From CAYTGR01 sp964437445 (GTDB lineage: Bacteria; Chloroflexota; Anaerolineae; B4-G1; SLSP01), in the NCBI GenBank assembly GCA_964437445.1, contig CAYTGR010000038.1:1-49106 (forward strand): a stretch of DNA of 49,106 bases. Direction: 5' to 3'. Shown here piece by piece: positions 1 through 12,500 of the stretch. The translations under genes were made by a program, and so were the position numbers. How positions within the stretch are numbered: position 1 is the first letter of the stretch; each line of letters opens with the position of its first letter. The notes beneath the pieces were generated by a model. It did not search any database. It saw nothing but the letters and a program-made list of their open reading frames with translations, and had not been told where the DNA came from.

Positions 1-1
1 C

Positions 2-3000
2 CGCTTTGCGGTGGAGCTCTGGGTCTACCCCACGGTGGTCACCGATACCAGCTTCATCCTGCGGACCGATCTGCCCACCGGCACGGTGGAGGCAGGAGAC
101 GCCTCGCACCTGCTGGGGATTGCCGACGGCCGCTTTATCTTCCGCATCTACGCTGACGGCTGGGAGACGTTGACCGGCCCGGCGGTGCTGCCCCATACCT
201 GGTATCACCTGGTAGCGACCGCGCAGAGCGATGGCAGCGCCCGTCTCTACGTCAACGGCGTGGAGGTGGCGCGGCGCACGGGGCTGGGGACGCTCTGGCA
301 GGGCGGCGACTTCTACCGGCTTGGCTCCGCCTACGGGCCGACTACGACGCTCACTTATTTCAGCGGCGCGCTGGACGAGGTTGCCATCTACAGCCGCACG
401 CTTTCCGCGGCCGAGATCAGTGACCACTACCTGCGCGGCGTTTTGGGGCTGGCGTTCCAGGTGCGCGGCTGCGCCGAACCGACCTGCGCGGGCGTGCCCT
501 TCGTCGGCCCTGGCGGGCTGGTGACTACGACCTACACCGCCCGCGCCAGCTTCAACGCTTTCAACGAGCTGCCCGCCGTCTCGCTGGTTGATGCGCTGAC
601 GGGGACTTATCGCTACTTCCAGTACCAGGCCGTCTTCACCGGCGACGGCGAGGCGACGCCGCAGCTGCGCCACGTCTCAATCGGGCCGGGCCACCGGGCG
701 ATCTCCAGCACGGTGGGCACCTGCCTCGGCACGGCGCAGGTCTTCACCTGCACGTTGGGCGATCTGGCGCCCGGGCAGGCGGTGACGATTGCCACCGATG
801 CCTGGATCAACGCGGCGGCCACGCTCAGCCAGACCAACCTGGTGACGGTGACCGCAGTAACGCCGGGCGATGCCGATCTGACCAACAACACCGCCGCTTT
901 CACCAGCACCATCATCGGCGAGGTGGACCTGATCGTGGAGAAGTACGATGCCGACTGGAACGGCGGCACCGACCCGGTTAACCCCGGCAGCCCGCTGACT
1001 TATACGCTCCTGGTCCGCAATGCCGGGCCGAGCTTCGCCTGGGGCGTGACCGTCACCGATGCCTTCTCCGCCACCCTTCTCAGCGTGACGCCGCCGGCTG
1101 GCTGGGATCCCTGCACCTTCAGCGGCGGCGCGCTCACCTGCACCGTCGCCAGCCTGGCCCCCACCGGGTATCGCTGGGACAACGAATATGACTGGGAGGA
1201 GATTGTGGTGGTTGCCACGGCGCCCCCTGTGCCGGGCATCATCACCAACACCGTCTGGGTCACCGGGACGATCACCGAACTGGACGCGACCGATAACATG
1301 ACCGAGGAGACCACGCTGATCACGCCGGTCGCCGATGTCTGGATTGTCAAGACCGATGAGCCTGACCCGGTGTTGCCCGGCAGCACGCTGACCTACACGG
1401 TAGCGATCACCAACGGCGGCCCCTATCTGACCGCGACCCATGTGATCGTGACCGACACGCTGCCCGCCGGGTTGGTTGGCTACCCCATCGCCGGGCCGGA
1501 GTGGAGCTGCGGCGCGCCCGGCAATCCAGTGGTCTGCACGCTAACGACGCTGACCGGCACGGCCGGCTTCCAGATCACCACCACCGCGCCGCTGACCGGC
1601 TATCTGGAGAACGTCGCGCACGTCACCGCTGACGAGGCCGATCTGGATACCGATAACAACTGGGCGGCGGCTTACACCACCGTTCTGCCGGTGGCCGATC
1701 TGCTGGTGAGCAAGGAAGACTGGCCCGACCCGGTCTATGCGGCGCAGCCGCTCACCTATACGGTCACGCTGACCAACGCCGGCCCGGCGGCAGCGGGCGG
1801 CTTCACCACCACGTTGACGGCCACCAACGGCCATCCGCTCAACATCCCGATCCTGGCCGGCCCGGCGCGCCCCTATCACACCGACATCTACGCGCCCGCC
1901 CTCCCCGGCCTCATCCAGAACCTCACCGTCACGCTCTACGGCTTCCGGCATGATTACCCGGCCGACCTGAGCGTGGTGCTCTTCGGCCCCAACGGGCAGA
2001 GCGTGGTGCTGATGTCGGGTGTGGGCAACGTGCCGGTCTCCGATTTGACGCTGACCTTCCACGACAGTGGGAGCGGCATGACGGGCACGCTGACCAGTGC
2101 GGTCTACCGCCCCACCAACGCCGGCCTGAGCACCGACCTGCCCGCGCCCGCGCCGGCCGGCCCCTATGGCGACAGCCTGAGCGCCTTCTACAACAGCCCG
2201 GCCCAGGGCCGCTGGCAGCTCTATGTCTACGATCATGTTTACTCGGATAACGGGCAGATCCGGGGCTGGCGGCTGCAATTCACCACCCGGACAACCGACA
2301 CGTTGACGCTGACCGATACGCTGCCCTCCGAGCTGAGCGGGTTCTCGGTGGAGACGCCCGCCGATTGGACGTGCGGCGGCGCGCCCGCTCTGCTCTGCAC
2401 GGGGTTGCATCTGGCTGCGGGCGATAGCGCCGTCTTCACTCTCCGCGCTACCGCCCCGATCACCGGCATGGTCATCACCAACACGGCCAGCGTCACCGCC
2501 ACCATCACCGATTTGGATTTGCTTTCCAATACCGTGACCATCACCACTACGGTCTTACCGGTAGCCGATTTGCAGATCGCCAAGGCGGCCAACGCTCCTC
2601 TGGTGGGCGCAGGCGGCCTGTTGACCTACACGCTCACCATCACCAACGCCGGGCCCAGCCCCCTGGAAGAGACCGTCACCGTCACCGATACGCTGCCCGC
2701 CGACCTGAGCGGCGTGACCGTGACGCCCGATCCGGCCTGGACCTGCGACACGGGCGGCCTGCCGGTCGTCACCTGCACGGTCGGCAGCCTGGCCGTCGGC
2801 GCGGTCAGCCAGATCACGCTGACCGCTACCGCGCCGATCACGCCGCAGGTGTTGACCAATACGGCGGCCGTTTTCAGCGCCGTGACCGACCCGCTCACCG
2901 ATAGCAACCGGGCCGAGGCGGTGGTCACCGTGATCCCGCTGGCTGATCTGGTGGTGGTCAAGAGCCTTGAGCCGGCCGGCTTGTCGTTTGGCGACCCCTT

Positions 3001-5394
3001 CACCTACACCTTAGCCGTGACGAATACCGGCCCCAGTGCGGCCACGGCGGTCGTCCTCACCGACCAGCTGGAGGGGGTGGTGGACTTCGGCGAGCCCCAG
3101 ACTTCTGGCTGGAGCTGTCTGGCGGCCGGCGCGACCTTCACCTGCACGCTGGCCAGCCTGCCGGTCGGCCCGGCGCCGCTGATTGTTCTCACCGGCACCG
3201 CGCCGGCGCTTGGCGGCTTCATCACCAACACCGCCGTGGTCACCAACTCCGTGGCAGACCTGGCGCCGCTCAACAACACCTTTGTTCTGACCACCGTGGT
3301 CAGCGCGCCGCCGGTGCTCAGCCCCATCGCCGATGTGACGACGCCGGAGGATACGCCGGTGGTCATCACCTTCACGGTGGACGACTCCGATAGCCCGCTG
3401 GATCAGATTGCGCTGGCGGCGCAGGTCTCCAATTCCACCCTGTTGCCGTCGGGCAGCTGGACCTTCGGCGGCAACCCGGCGGAGGTCACCCGCACGCTGA
3501 CGATCACGCCGGCGTTGAACCAGTTTGGGAGCAGCGTCATCACGGTCACGGCGACCAGCCAGGGGTTGAGCGTTTCCACCGCTTTCACCTTGACCGTGAC
3601 GCCGGTCAACGACCCGCCGGTGGCGGTGGATGATACGGCCACGACCGCCCAGGGCACACCGGTCACCATCCCGGTCACGCTCAACGATACCGATGTGGAA
3701 AGTGATACGTTGACCGTGGCGGCTGTGGGGACGCCGGCCCACGGCGACGCCATGGCGGTCGGCGCCACCGTGGTCTACACGCCCACTCCTGCCTTCTACG
3801 GCCAGGAGGTCTTCACCTACACCGTGACCGATGGCAACGGCGGTTTTGCCACGGCGACCATCACCGTCACCGTGAACGCGCGCCCGGTGGCCGTCCCCGG
3901 CGCCGACCAGACGGTAACGGTGAGCGCCAATGTGACCTTAAACGGCAGCGCCAGCTACGACCCCGATAACCAGCTGCCGCTCACCTACGGCTGGCAGCAG
4001 AGCGGCGGCCCGGCGGTGACCTTCAACCCGGTGCTGAGCGTGACCACCTTCACCGCGCCCGCCACGCCGGCGGTGCTCTCCTTCACGCTGGTAGTCACCG
4101 ACAGTGCCGACCTGGCCAGCTTGCCCGCGACCACCGTGGTCACGGTGACCGATGTGGCGCTCAGCGGCCTGCAAGCCTTCAACAGCAGCCCGACGGTCTT
4201 CGGGCAGGTGACCGCCTTCACGGCGACGGTGGCGACCGGCACCAATGTGGTCTTCACCTGGGACTTTGGCAACGGCGTGTTGGGCAGCGGCGCGAACCCC
4301 ACCTACACCTACCCGCTGGCAGGCGTCTACACCGCCATCGTGACCGCGACCAACGGNNNNNNNNNNNNNNNNNNNNNNNNNNNNNNNNNNNNNNNNNNNN
4401 NNNNNNNNNNNNNNNNNNNNNNNNNNNNNNNNNNNNNNNNNNNNNNNNNNNNNNNNCCTACACCTACCCGCTGGCAGGCGTCTACACCGCCATCGTGACC
4501 GCGACCAACGGGGCGGGGGTGCTGACGGCGACCACGCTCGTCACCATCACCAACGCCCCACCGGTAGCCGTCGCCGGCCCGGATCAGAGCTTCGTGGTCA
4601 GCACGACCGTGACGCTGAACGGCAGCGCCAGTTACGACCCCGATAGCCATCTGCCGCTCACCTATGGCTGGCAGCAGACCGGCGGCCCGGCGGTGACCTT
4701 CAACCCGGTGCTGAGCGTGACGACTTTCACCGCGCCGGCTACGCCGACGGTGCTCACCTTCACGCTCACGGTGACCGATACAGCCGGCCTGGTCAGTGCC
4801 CCGGACGAGGTGGTCATCACGATCAGGCCGCCGCGCTACGATCTTTATCTGCCGCTGGTGCTGCGCAACTATGCTTCGGCCCCTGACCTGGTGGTGACGC
4901 AGCTGGTGGCGACGGCCAACGCTATCCAGTTGGTCATCAAGAACCAGGGGGATTTGCCGGTACCGGTCAATGGGGATAACGAGTTCTGGGTGGATGTCTA
5001 TATCAACCCGAATCCGGCGCCCACGGCGGTCAACCAGACCTGGCGGTATCTGGGGACGCAGGGGCTGGTCTGGGGCGTGACGGTGGACGCGCTGCCGGCG
5101 CTCGTGCCGGGCGGTATGCTCACTTTGACGTATAACGGGCCTTACTACCGCTCTGACGAGAGCCAGATCAGCTGGCCGCTGCCGGTGGGAACGCGGGTTT
5201 ATGCGCAGGTGGATTCGGCGCACGCCAGCACGACCTATGGCGCGGTGCGGGAGAACCACGAAATCGTGGGTGGGCAGTATAACAACATCCTGGGGCCCGT
5301 GCTCAGCACGGCGCTGGTGAACGCGGAGGAGGTTGTGCCGTCTGCCGTCGTGGGTCCCCTGGATAACGGGGTGCACCTGCCGCCCCGTCCGTAA
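2..5394 (+). CDS. Giant exported LamG/DUF11/P-domain/PKD surface protein, 5' end missing, interrupted by scaffold gap
   Basis: The reading frame is open at the left edge, so the N-terminus and any signal peptide lie outside. Domains in order by base: a LamG-like concanavalin fold (about 10-440), DUF11 repeats from about 920 to 3300 with Cys pairs and TNAGP-type motifs, a proprotein-convertase-like P domain inserted in the third DUF11 unit (about 1830-2290), cadherin-like repeats with NDPPV (about 3300-3870), PKD-type units (3880-4830), then YLPLVLR and a CARDB-like C-terminal module ending in HLPPRP. The frame changes across the N block (4357-4456), but the flanks carry an identical 55-base overlap. 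Collapsing it restores one frame, giving about 1745 residues from base 2 to the stop. Such proteins are normally secreted structural or adhesive proteins. The ligand is unknown. The C-terminal half is paralogous to the protein at 6538-14784. Confidence 0.85.
4357..4456. other. 100-N scaffold gap with 55-base identical flanks
   Basis: There are exactly 100 N. The 55 bases before it (4302-4356) are identical to the 55 bases after it (4457-4511). This is the pattern of two de Bruijn contigs overlapping by one k-mer and joined with a fixed-size spacer. The overlap is in frame. The true gap is therefore either zero, or a collapsed whole number of PKD-type repeat units. Confidence 0.9.
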
Positions 5395-5400
5395 GGTGTG

Positions 5401-5438
5401 GGTCGCCCCGCGCTCGCCTTACGCGGCGCGGGGCGACC
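5401..5438 (+). terminator. Strong hairpin after the first giant gene
   Basis: A perfect 13-bp stem (5401-5413 pairs with 5426-5438) with a 12-base loop begins six bases after the stop codon and is followed by a short T-containing stretch. It is probably a transcription terminator or a 3' stabilising hairpin. No long U tract follows. Confidence 0.6.
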
Positions 5439-5477
5439 GTTTACCGGCCCAGGGTGAATAAAGTGAGTAGATTTTAG

Positions 5478-5531
5478 TGAGCAGTGAGCAGGGCTTGCAG
5501 CTCTACTGCTCACTATTCACTGCTCACTACA
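5478..5531. repeat. Intergenic inverted repeat built on GTGAGCAG / CTGCTCAC
   Basis: The left arm has two tandem GTGAGCAG-type units, and the right arm (about 5505-5528) has the inverted CTGCTCAC units. Similar elements occur at 18364-18428 and 43134-43200. It lies just upstream of the Shine-Dalgarno sequence of the LPATG protein. Confidence 0.6.
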
Positions 5532-5570
5532 GCGTCTCGCTACCAACAAGAACACCAGGAGGAACTATCC

Positions 5571-6161
5571 ATGAATCACTGCCTGCCCGACTACAAAAGC
5601 TTGCGGTTCGGAGGCCTGATGGCGTTGGGGCTGTTGGCGCTCAGCCTGCTGGGGCCGGCGCTGGTGTTGGCCGCGCCTGCCCTGCTGCCGCCACGTCCCA
5701 CGCCGATGCCACCGGCGGCCGCCCTGCCGGCCGGCGGGGCGATTGTGTTGCAAGTACAAGGTGATCTGGCGGCCTGGCCGGCGCTCTGGACTTTGGTGGA
5801 ATGGCAGGATGAGCAAGGGACCTGGCATCCGGTGGAGGGCTGGATCGGCCCCCTGGACACGGTGACGGCGGCCGGCGGCGAGAAGGGGTGGGGCATTCCA
5901 CCGGAGCACTTTGGGCAGGGACCTTTCCGCTGGGCCGTTTACGGCCAGCAGGGCGGCGACCGGTTGGCGCAGAGTGCCGCTTTCTTACTGCCGGGGCAGC
6001 CAGGTGAGACGACAACGGTCACGGTGATGTTAACGCCGGCCCTGTTGCCGGCCACCGGTGGGGGCTGGCCGCTGGCCTGGTGGGTTGGACCGGGTCTGGT
6101 GCTTCTGGCCAGCGGGCTGCTCCTGCGGCGCCGGGCCAGCGGTGAGTGTTGTACTCTCTGA
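5571..6161 (+). CDS. Small exported protein with C-terminal LPATG-type anchor
   Basis: The start at ATG 5571 is chosen because AGGAGG (5557-5562) precedes it at good spacing, giving 196 residues. Residues about 14-36 form a signal peptide hydrophobic core, followed by a Pro/Ala-rich stretch. The middle is Trp-rich (WTLVEWQDEQGTW, WGIPPEHFGQGPFRWAVYG), is probably beta-rich, and matches no family I can name. The C-terminus carries LPATGGG, a hydrophobic segment of about 20 residues and then RRR, which is the tripartite layout of a sortase substrate. No sortase gene is in the window. Lying between two giant surface-protein genes, it may be a surface partner of them (inference). Confidence 0.75.
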   Translation: MNHCLPDYKSLRFGGLMALGLLALSLLGPALVLAAPALLPPRPTPMPPAAALPAGGAIVLQVQGDLAAWPALWTLVEWQDEQGTWHPVEGWIGPLDTVTAAGGEKGWGIPPEHFGQGPFRWAVYGQQGGDRLAQSAAFLLPGQPGETTTVTVMLTPALLPATGGGWPLAWWVGPGLVLLASGLLLRRRASGECCTL

Positions 6162-6537
6162 TTCAGGACTTACGCAGACGCAACCATTTTTCTAAGTTTT
6201 ATTTCTTTGTCACCCGACCACCGGCTATGAGTTTAGCCGCCCGGTGAGCGGGGATTGCCGTCCACGAATAGCTTCACGAAGGCACGAATGGGTACCCGAT
6301 GCGGTCCATTCGTGGATTTGTGAGTCCATTCGTGGGCGGCAAATTTGTTAATTCATAACCTCCGTTTCCACCCCGACCATTCCCAGGGAATTTTTAGGAA
6401 TTACGATACACGAGAACGACACTCTTTGTGTATCCTGGTCATAAAAACAAGTAAACCCCTTTCTTCTAATCTGTTGTTTCCTGGTATGGATACGGTTTTA
6501 TTTTGGCATAAAACAAATTACGTTAAGGAGAAGTAGG
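6162..6537 (+). promoter_or_regulatory. 376-base leader and repeat region upstream of the beta-helix gene
   Basis: The first part (6262-6335) is an inverted repeat in which two CACGAAT-type copies face two CCATTCGTGG copies. The second part is AT-rich compared with the neighbouring genes and holds a 7-bp inverted repeat, GATACAC (6405-6411) facing GTGTATC (6428-6434), which could be an operator or mRNA hairpin. AAGGAG at 6525-6530 is the ribosome binding site of the next gene. I cannot place a confident -35/-10 pair. A 63-codon open frame here (6345-6536) is not credible as a gene. Confidence 0.4.
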
Positions 6538-9500
6538 ATGAATTTACGTGGCTGGCGGTTTTTATGGATAGGCTGGCTGGTTATTGCGTTGGGGATGCTG
6601 ACAGCGGGCGCTGTGCTGGCCGATGATCAGCCCGATGGCAGCACGCTCATTTCGCCGCAGACTACCGACGGCACCTGGGGGCCGGGGGTGATCACCGCCA
6701 CGTCCAATGTGGTGATCAATGCCGGGGTGACCATCACGGTCGCACCGGGCACGACGATTGTGGTCAACGGCAACTATACCCTCACCGTCAACGGCACGCT
6801 GCGCGTCAACGGCCCGGTGACGTTCACCCACCCTGCGGCGACACCCGGTTCGTGGGGCGGCATCGTCTACGCGCCGGGGAGCAGCGGCTACCTGGACGGG
6901 GTGACAATTGAATACGCCCAGCGCGGATTGACGCTCAACACGGCCAACCCGATTGTGGTTTCCAACAGCACCATCCGCTACAACCGCCATACCGTCTCCG
7001 GCGCGGGGATTTACCTTCAATCCGGCAACCACCAGATCACCGGCACGCTGATCTATAACAACGAGGTTGCAGGGACAGGGATCGTCTATGGCGGCGGCGT
7101 GTTTATAGAGAACAACTCGTCGCAACTGCTCAACTCGCGCATCTACAACAACACGGTCACTTCCACCGGCAACAAGGGCGGTGGCGGCGGGGTGATGATC
7201 CTGCGCAGCAGCGGCACGGTCGCGCCGTTGGTTGAAGGGTGCGAGATCGCCACCAACACCCTGCGCACGGCGGGCAGTTCGAGCCTGGCCAACGGCGCCG
7301 GCATCGGCATTGAAGGGACGACCGGGGCGGTCATCCGCAACAACCGGATCGCCGACAACCAGAGCGTCCCCACGGCCGGCTATGGCGGCGGCGGCGGCAT
7401 CGGCTTTGAACAAGACGCCCGCGCGGCCTTGATTGATGCCAACCTCATCCTCAATAACCTCTCGATGGGACCCGGCCACAGCGAGGGCGGCGGCATTGAC
7501 TGCTGGGGCGGCAATGTGGTGACGGTGACCAACAACCTGCTCTACAACAACCGCTCGCGCACCATCGGCGGAGGAATGAACATCAATGCCAATGCCGGCA
7601 CAGGTCTCAATGTCAACGTACTCAACAATACCGTGGTCAGCAACACCTCGGCCAGCGGTGGCGGGTTGTACCTGCAATCCAACGGCGTGGCATTGAACAA
7701 TGTGGCGGTCGGCAACCTGGCTACCACCAGCGGTGGCGGCATCTATCGCGCCAGCGGAACCGCCGATTATAACGACGTGTGGAACAACACAGCGCCGTCT
7801 AATCCCAATACCTATGGCACAATGGGCGCGAACACCCTCTATGTGGACCCCTTGTTCATCGGCAGCGGCGATTTGGCGCAACAATATCGTTTGCAGAATC
7901 GCTCACCGGTCATTGACAAAGGCACCAACTCGGGTATTGGTCTGCCATCGCAGGACTATGACGGCGACGCGCGGCCGCTCTTTTGCAGTTGGGATATGGG
8001 CTTTGACGAAGTGACCGTCGGCCCCAGCACCATCCAGTGTATGATTGACCTGGCCGCGCCCGGCGAGACGGTGATCGTCCCGGCGGGCGTTTACACCGAA
8101 AGCCTGATCCTGAGCAAACCGGTCAGCGTGACCGGCGTGAGCAGCGCCACGGTGATCGTCCGCGCGCCGGCCAACCAGCGGGTGATGTATATCACCGGCA
8201 CGATGGTCACCAACGACGTGCTGATCGCCGGAATGACCTTTGAGAACGGCAACACCGCGGCCAACGGCGGCGGGGTCTATATCACCGGTGGGGCACAGCC
8301 GCGTTTTGAGGATATGACCTTTACCAACAACATCGCCCGCTATCGCGGCGGAGCGATTTTTATGGATTCGCCCGGCAGCACGCTGATCGTCCGCCGCAGC
8401 CGCTTTACCGGCAACCGTGCGGACTATAACAACGACAACAATACACGCGGCGCGGCAGTCGCCGTTTCCGGCGCCGACTTGCGGCTCATCCTGGAAAACG
8501 TCCAGATGATCGGCAACTCCTCCGAACGGTACGGCGGGGCAATTGCCGTTGAGGGCAATGTCACCCCGGCGCATCTTGTCATCACCGACAGCCTGATCAA
8601 CGACAACACCGCTTCCGAGTTGGACGGCGGCGCAATTTTCGGCAGCCTGGCGGTCATCACGGTCACCCACAGCACGCTGGACAACAACCGCGCGCCCTCC
8701 GGCGACCGGATGGGCGGCGCAGTTTACCTGACCGGCGTCGGCTCCCGCCTGACCCTCATCGGCAGCACCCTCTCCAACAACCTGGGCTATCGGCAGGGTG
8801 GGGCAATCTATGCCAGCGGCAACGACACCCAGATCAACGTATTGGACGGCAGCATTCTCACCGGCAACTCGACCGCCGATAATGACACGTATGCTTATGG
8901 CGGGGCGATCTACCTGTACGGCAACCGTGCCGCCTTGACCATCTCGGCCAGCACCGTCTCTACCAACACTTCGGTCAACTATGGCGGGGCGATCTATATG
9001 GACGGCAACAGCGACACCGACCAGGCCCGCCTGACCATCACCGATAGCCAGATCAACGCCAACGAGGCTACCACGGCCAACGGCGGCGGCATCTGGGCCG
9101 ACCAGACGCTGGTGTCCATCACCAACAGCACGGTAGACGGCAACCGCGCTCCTACGGCCAGCCGCGTTGGCGGCGGCATCTACCTCACCGGGCTGAACAC
9201 CGCGCTGACCCTGGATCGCAGTTCGGTGTCCCGCAACCTGGTCGGGCGCACCGGTGCGGGCATTTACGCCTCCGGCAACACTATTCAGATGGTCGTCCGC
9301 AACGGCAGCGTGATTGACGGCAACGAAAGCACCGAGGACAACGACGGGGCGCAGGGCGGCGGCATTTACCTGTACGGCATTGGCGTCCGGCTGGATGTTG
9401 CCGACAGCAGCATTTCCAACAATATCGCCGAGCGCTTTGGCGGCGGCGTTTATTTGTACAACAACAGCAACACCATCATCGGCCAACTGACGGTCAGCCG

Positions 9501-12500
9501 CAGCCAGATCAATGCCAATGAGGCCACCGACCGCAGCGGCGGCGGCTTGTATACCTACCAGAGCGCCGTAACGATCACCCAAAGCACACTGAACGACAAC
9601 CGCGCCCCCGATACCAGTGGCGACTGGGCCGGCGGCGCGCTCTATATGGGCGGCGCCGGTTCCAACCTGACCCTGACCGACAGTACCGTAACCGGCAACA
9701 CCGCTGCCGCCTATGGCGGCGGCATCTATCTCAGCAACACCACCGCCCAGGTGATCATTGCCAACAGCGTGATCAGCGGCAACGTCACCCTGCGCGATGT
9801 CACCGCCAACACCGGCGGTGGCGGGCTTTACCTCAGTGCGGCCGGCGCCTCCCGGCTGACCATCTCGGACAGCATTTTTGCCAACAACCGCGCGCAGCGG
9901 GCCGGCGGCGCGCTCTTTTACTACGGCGCGACCACCTCGGTCTTTTCGGTGACCGACAGCCGCTTCACCGGCAACCAGGCGGTCACCAACAACGGCGGCG
10001 GCTTGTATGTGCGCCAGGCGGCCGCCACCCTGACGCGCGTCACCGTTAGCGGCAATACGGCCAATGGGGCCGGCGCCGATGGCGGTGGTCTCTACCTGGA
10101 AGGCTCTGGCGCCGCTTCTACGTTTGACCCGATCGAGGTGACCAACAATACGGCTAATGATCTGGGCGGTGGCATCTATGCCGGTTCCACGCTAACCCTG
10201 CGTAACGCGACCGTCAGGGGCAACACGACTAACAATCGGGGCGGCGGTATCTATGCTGCCGGCGGCACACTGACCATCAACGATAGCATTCTGGCGCAAA
10301 ATGTCACCTACGTCGCCGCCGATGGCGATGGCGGGGCCATCTATACTGCCGTCAACCTCACCCTCAACAATACCCGGGTCATCAGCAACACCGCCAACGA
10401 TGACGGCGGCGGCATCTATGGCTCGGCCGGCACCGTGACCCTCAACGACAGCACTTTGAACGGCAATGCTACCGGGTCGGGCGCCGACGCCGACGGCGGC
10501 GCGCTGTACGTCAACGGCAACACCACGCTCACCCGCGTCACCGTGCGTGGCAACACGGCCAACCGCTACGGCGGCGGCATCTATCGCAACGGCGGTAACG
10601 TGACCCTGGATCGCAGCACCCTGGCCGAGAACACGTCGGGCAGCAGCGGCGGCGCGCTCTATATGGCCGGCGGCACGCTGACCACCGCCAACAGCACCTT
10701 CTCCGGCAACCGCACGCTCAACGGCGGTGGCGACGGCGGCGCGCTGTGGGTCAATACCAACGCCACCCTGTACAACACCACGATTTTCAACAATACCGCG
10801 GCCGGTCTGGGCGGCGGCATCCGCCGCGCCAGCGCCGGCACCATCGTTTTTAGAAATTCGCTGGTGGTCGGCAACAGCCCGGCCAACTGTAGCGGCGCCA
10901 TTGCCACCACCGGCGTCAGCAATCTGGCCGATGACGCCACCTGCGGCAGCAACTTTACCAATAACCCCAATGCCGCCCGCCTCGGCCCGCTGGCCGATAA
11001 CGGCGGCCCCACCTGGACGCATCTGCTCCGGCCCGGCAACCCGGCGTTCAACGCGGGCGACGCGGCCACCTGCGCCGCATCGCCGGTCAACGGCATAGAT
11101 CAGCGCGGCGTGACCCGCCCGCAAGGCGCCCAATGCGACATCGGCGCGGTGGAGGCCACGGCCACCCTTGCCTTGACCAAGAGCAGCGCCAACGAGGGCG
11201 GCGATCCACTGCGCCCCGGCGAGCGCATCACCTACACCCTGTGGCTGGTCAACGAGTCGCCGCTGGACAACACCGGCGCTGTCATCACCGACGCCATTCC
11301 GTCGCACACGACCTTTATCCCCGGCAGCCTGACGGTCCAACCGCCCTCGGCAGGCGGCACGCCCGGCGTCCAGCCGGTGCTGGTAAGCAACCTCACCGTT
11401 GCCGCCGGATCGGTCGTCACCGTCACCTTTGCTGTGACGGTAGATCGTCCGCTGGACACCGGCGACCTGATTGTCAACACTGCCTCCGCGCGCAGCGATC
11501 AGGTGGCCAATCCGCTCAGCAGTACCATCACCGACACCGTGGTCGCCACGCCGCAGGTGCGGGTGATCAAGCAAGGCCCGGCGATGGCCAACGTGGGCAG
11601 CACGGCAGTTTATACGTTCAGCGTGAGCAACCCCGGCGACACCCGCCTGCACAACCTGACCATATGGGACGACCTGACCGGCGCAGCCACCTACCTGAGC
11701 GGTGACGACGGCAACGGCTGGCTGGACCTGAACGAAACCTGGGTCTACACCGCCACCTATGTCATCTTGCCCACCGCCCCCAACTCGATCGCCAACACCG
11801 TCACCGTTACGGCGACCGACGCGGCCGATGTGGTCGTTACCGATAGCGACACGCACACCTTGAGCGTGGTCTACAACCCACTGCTGGCCCTGACCAAGAG
11901 CGGCCCGGTCAAGGCCAATATCGGCGATACGGTGACCTTTACCTTTACGGTCGCCCACGCTTCGGGCAGCGACGGCTCGCCGATAAGCGGCGTGAGTGTG
12001 ATGGACGACATCGCCGGCCCTGCCACCTACCTGAGCGGTGACGACGGTGACAGCCTTCTGGAAAGCGGCGAAACCTGGCTCTGGACGGCAGCCCATACGC
12101 TCCAGATCACCGACCCCGATCCGCTGGTCAACACGGCAACCGCAAGCGGCCTCGACCCTGAGGGCGATGCTATCACGGCCACGGCCACGCACAGCCTGGA
12201 CATCAACTTTGCGCCGGTGGCGGTGGACGATACGGCCGTCACCGATGAGGAGACGGCTATCCAGATCGCAGTGCTGACCAACGACGGCGACCCGGACGGC
12301 GACCCGCTGGTCATCATCGGAATGGAGACGGTGGGCACGTCAGGCAGCGTGACCAACAACGTCAACTATGTGACTTACAATCCCGGTCTGGCTTTCCAAT
12401 ATCTGGGCGCGGGTGAAAGCGCCACCGATACCTTCCGCTACACTATCACCGACGGCGTGTTCACCGGCACGGCCACAGTTACCGTTACCGTGAACGGCAT

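Noticed and set aside
4357..4512. Apparent frameshift or gene end at the gap
   Set aside because: The exact 55-base overlap explains the frame change as a scaffolding artefact.
4327..5376. A 349-codon minus-strand frame spanning the N block
   Set aside because: It reads through the gap as unknown residues and is opposite a clearly coding PKD/CARDB region.
6345..6536. 63-codon plus-strand frame directly before the beta-helix gene
   Set aside because: It is in an AT-rich leader, has no Shine-Dalgarno or recognisable protein features, and covers the probable promoter region.
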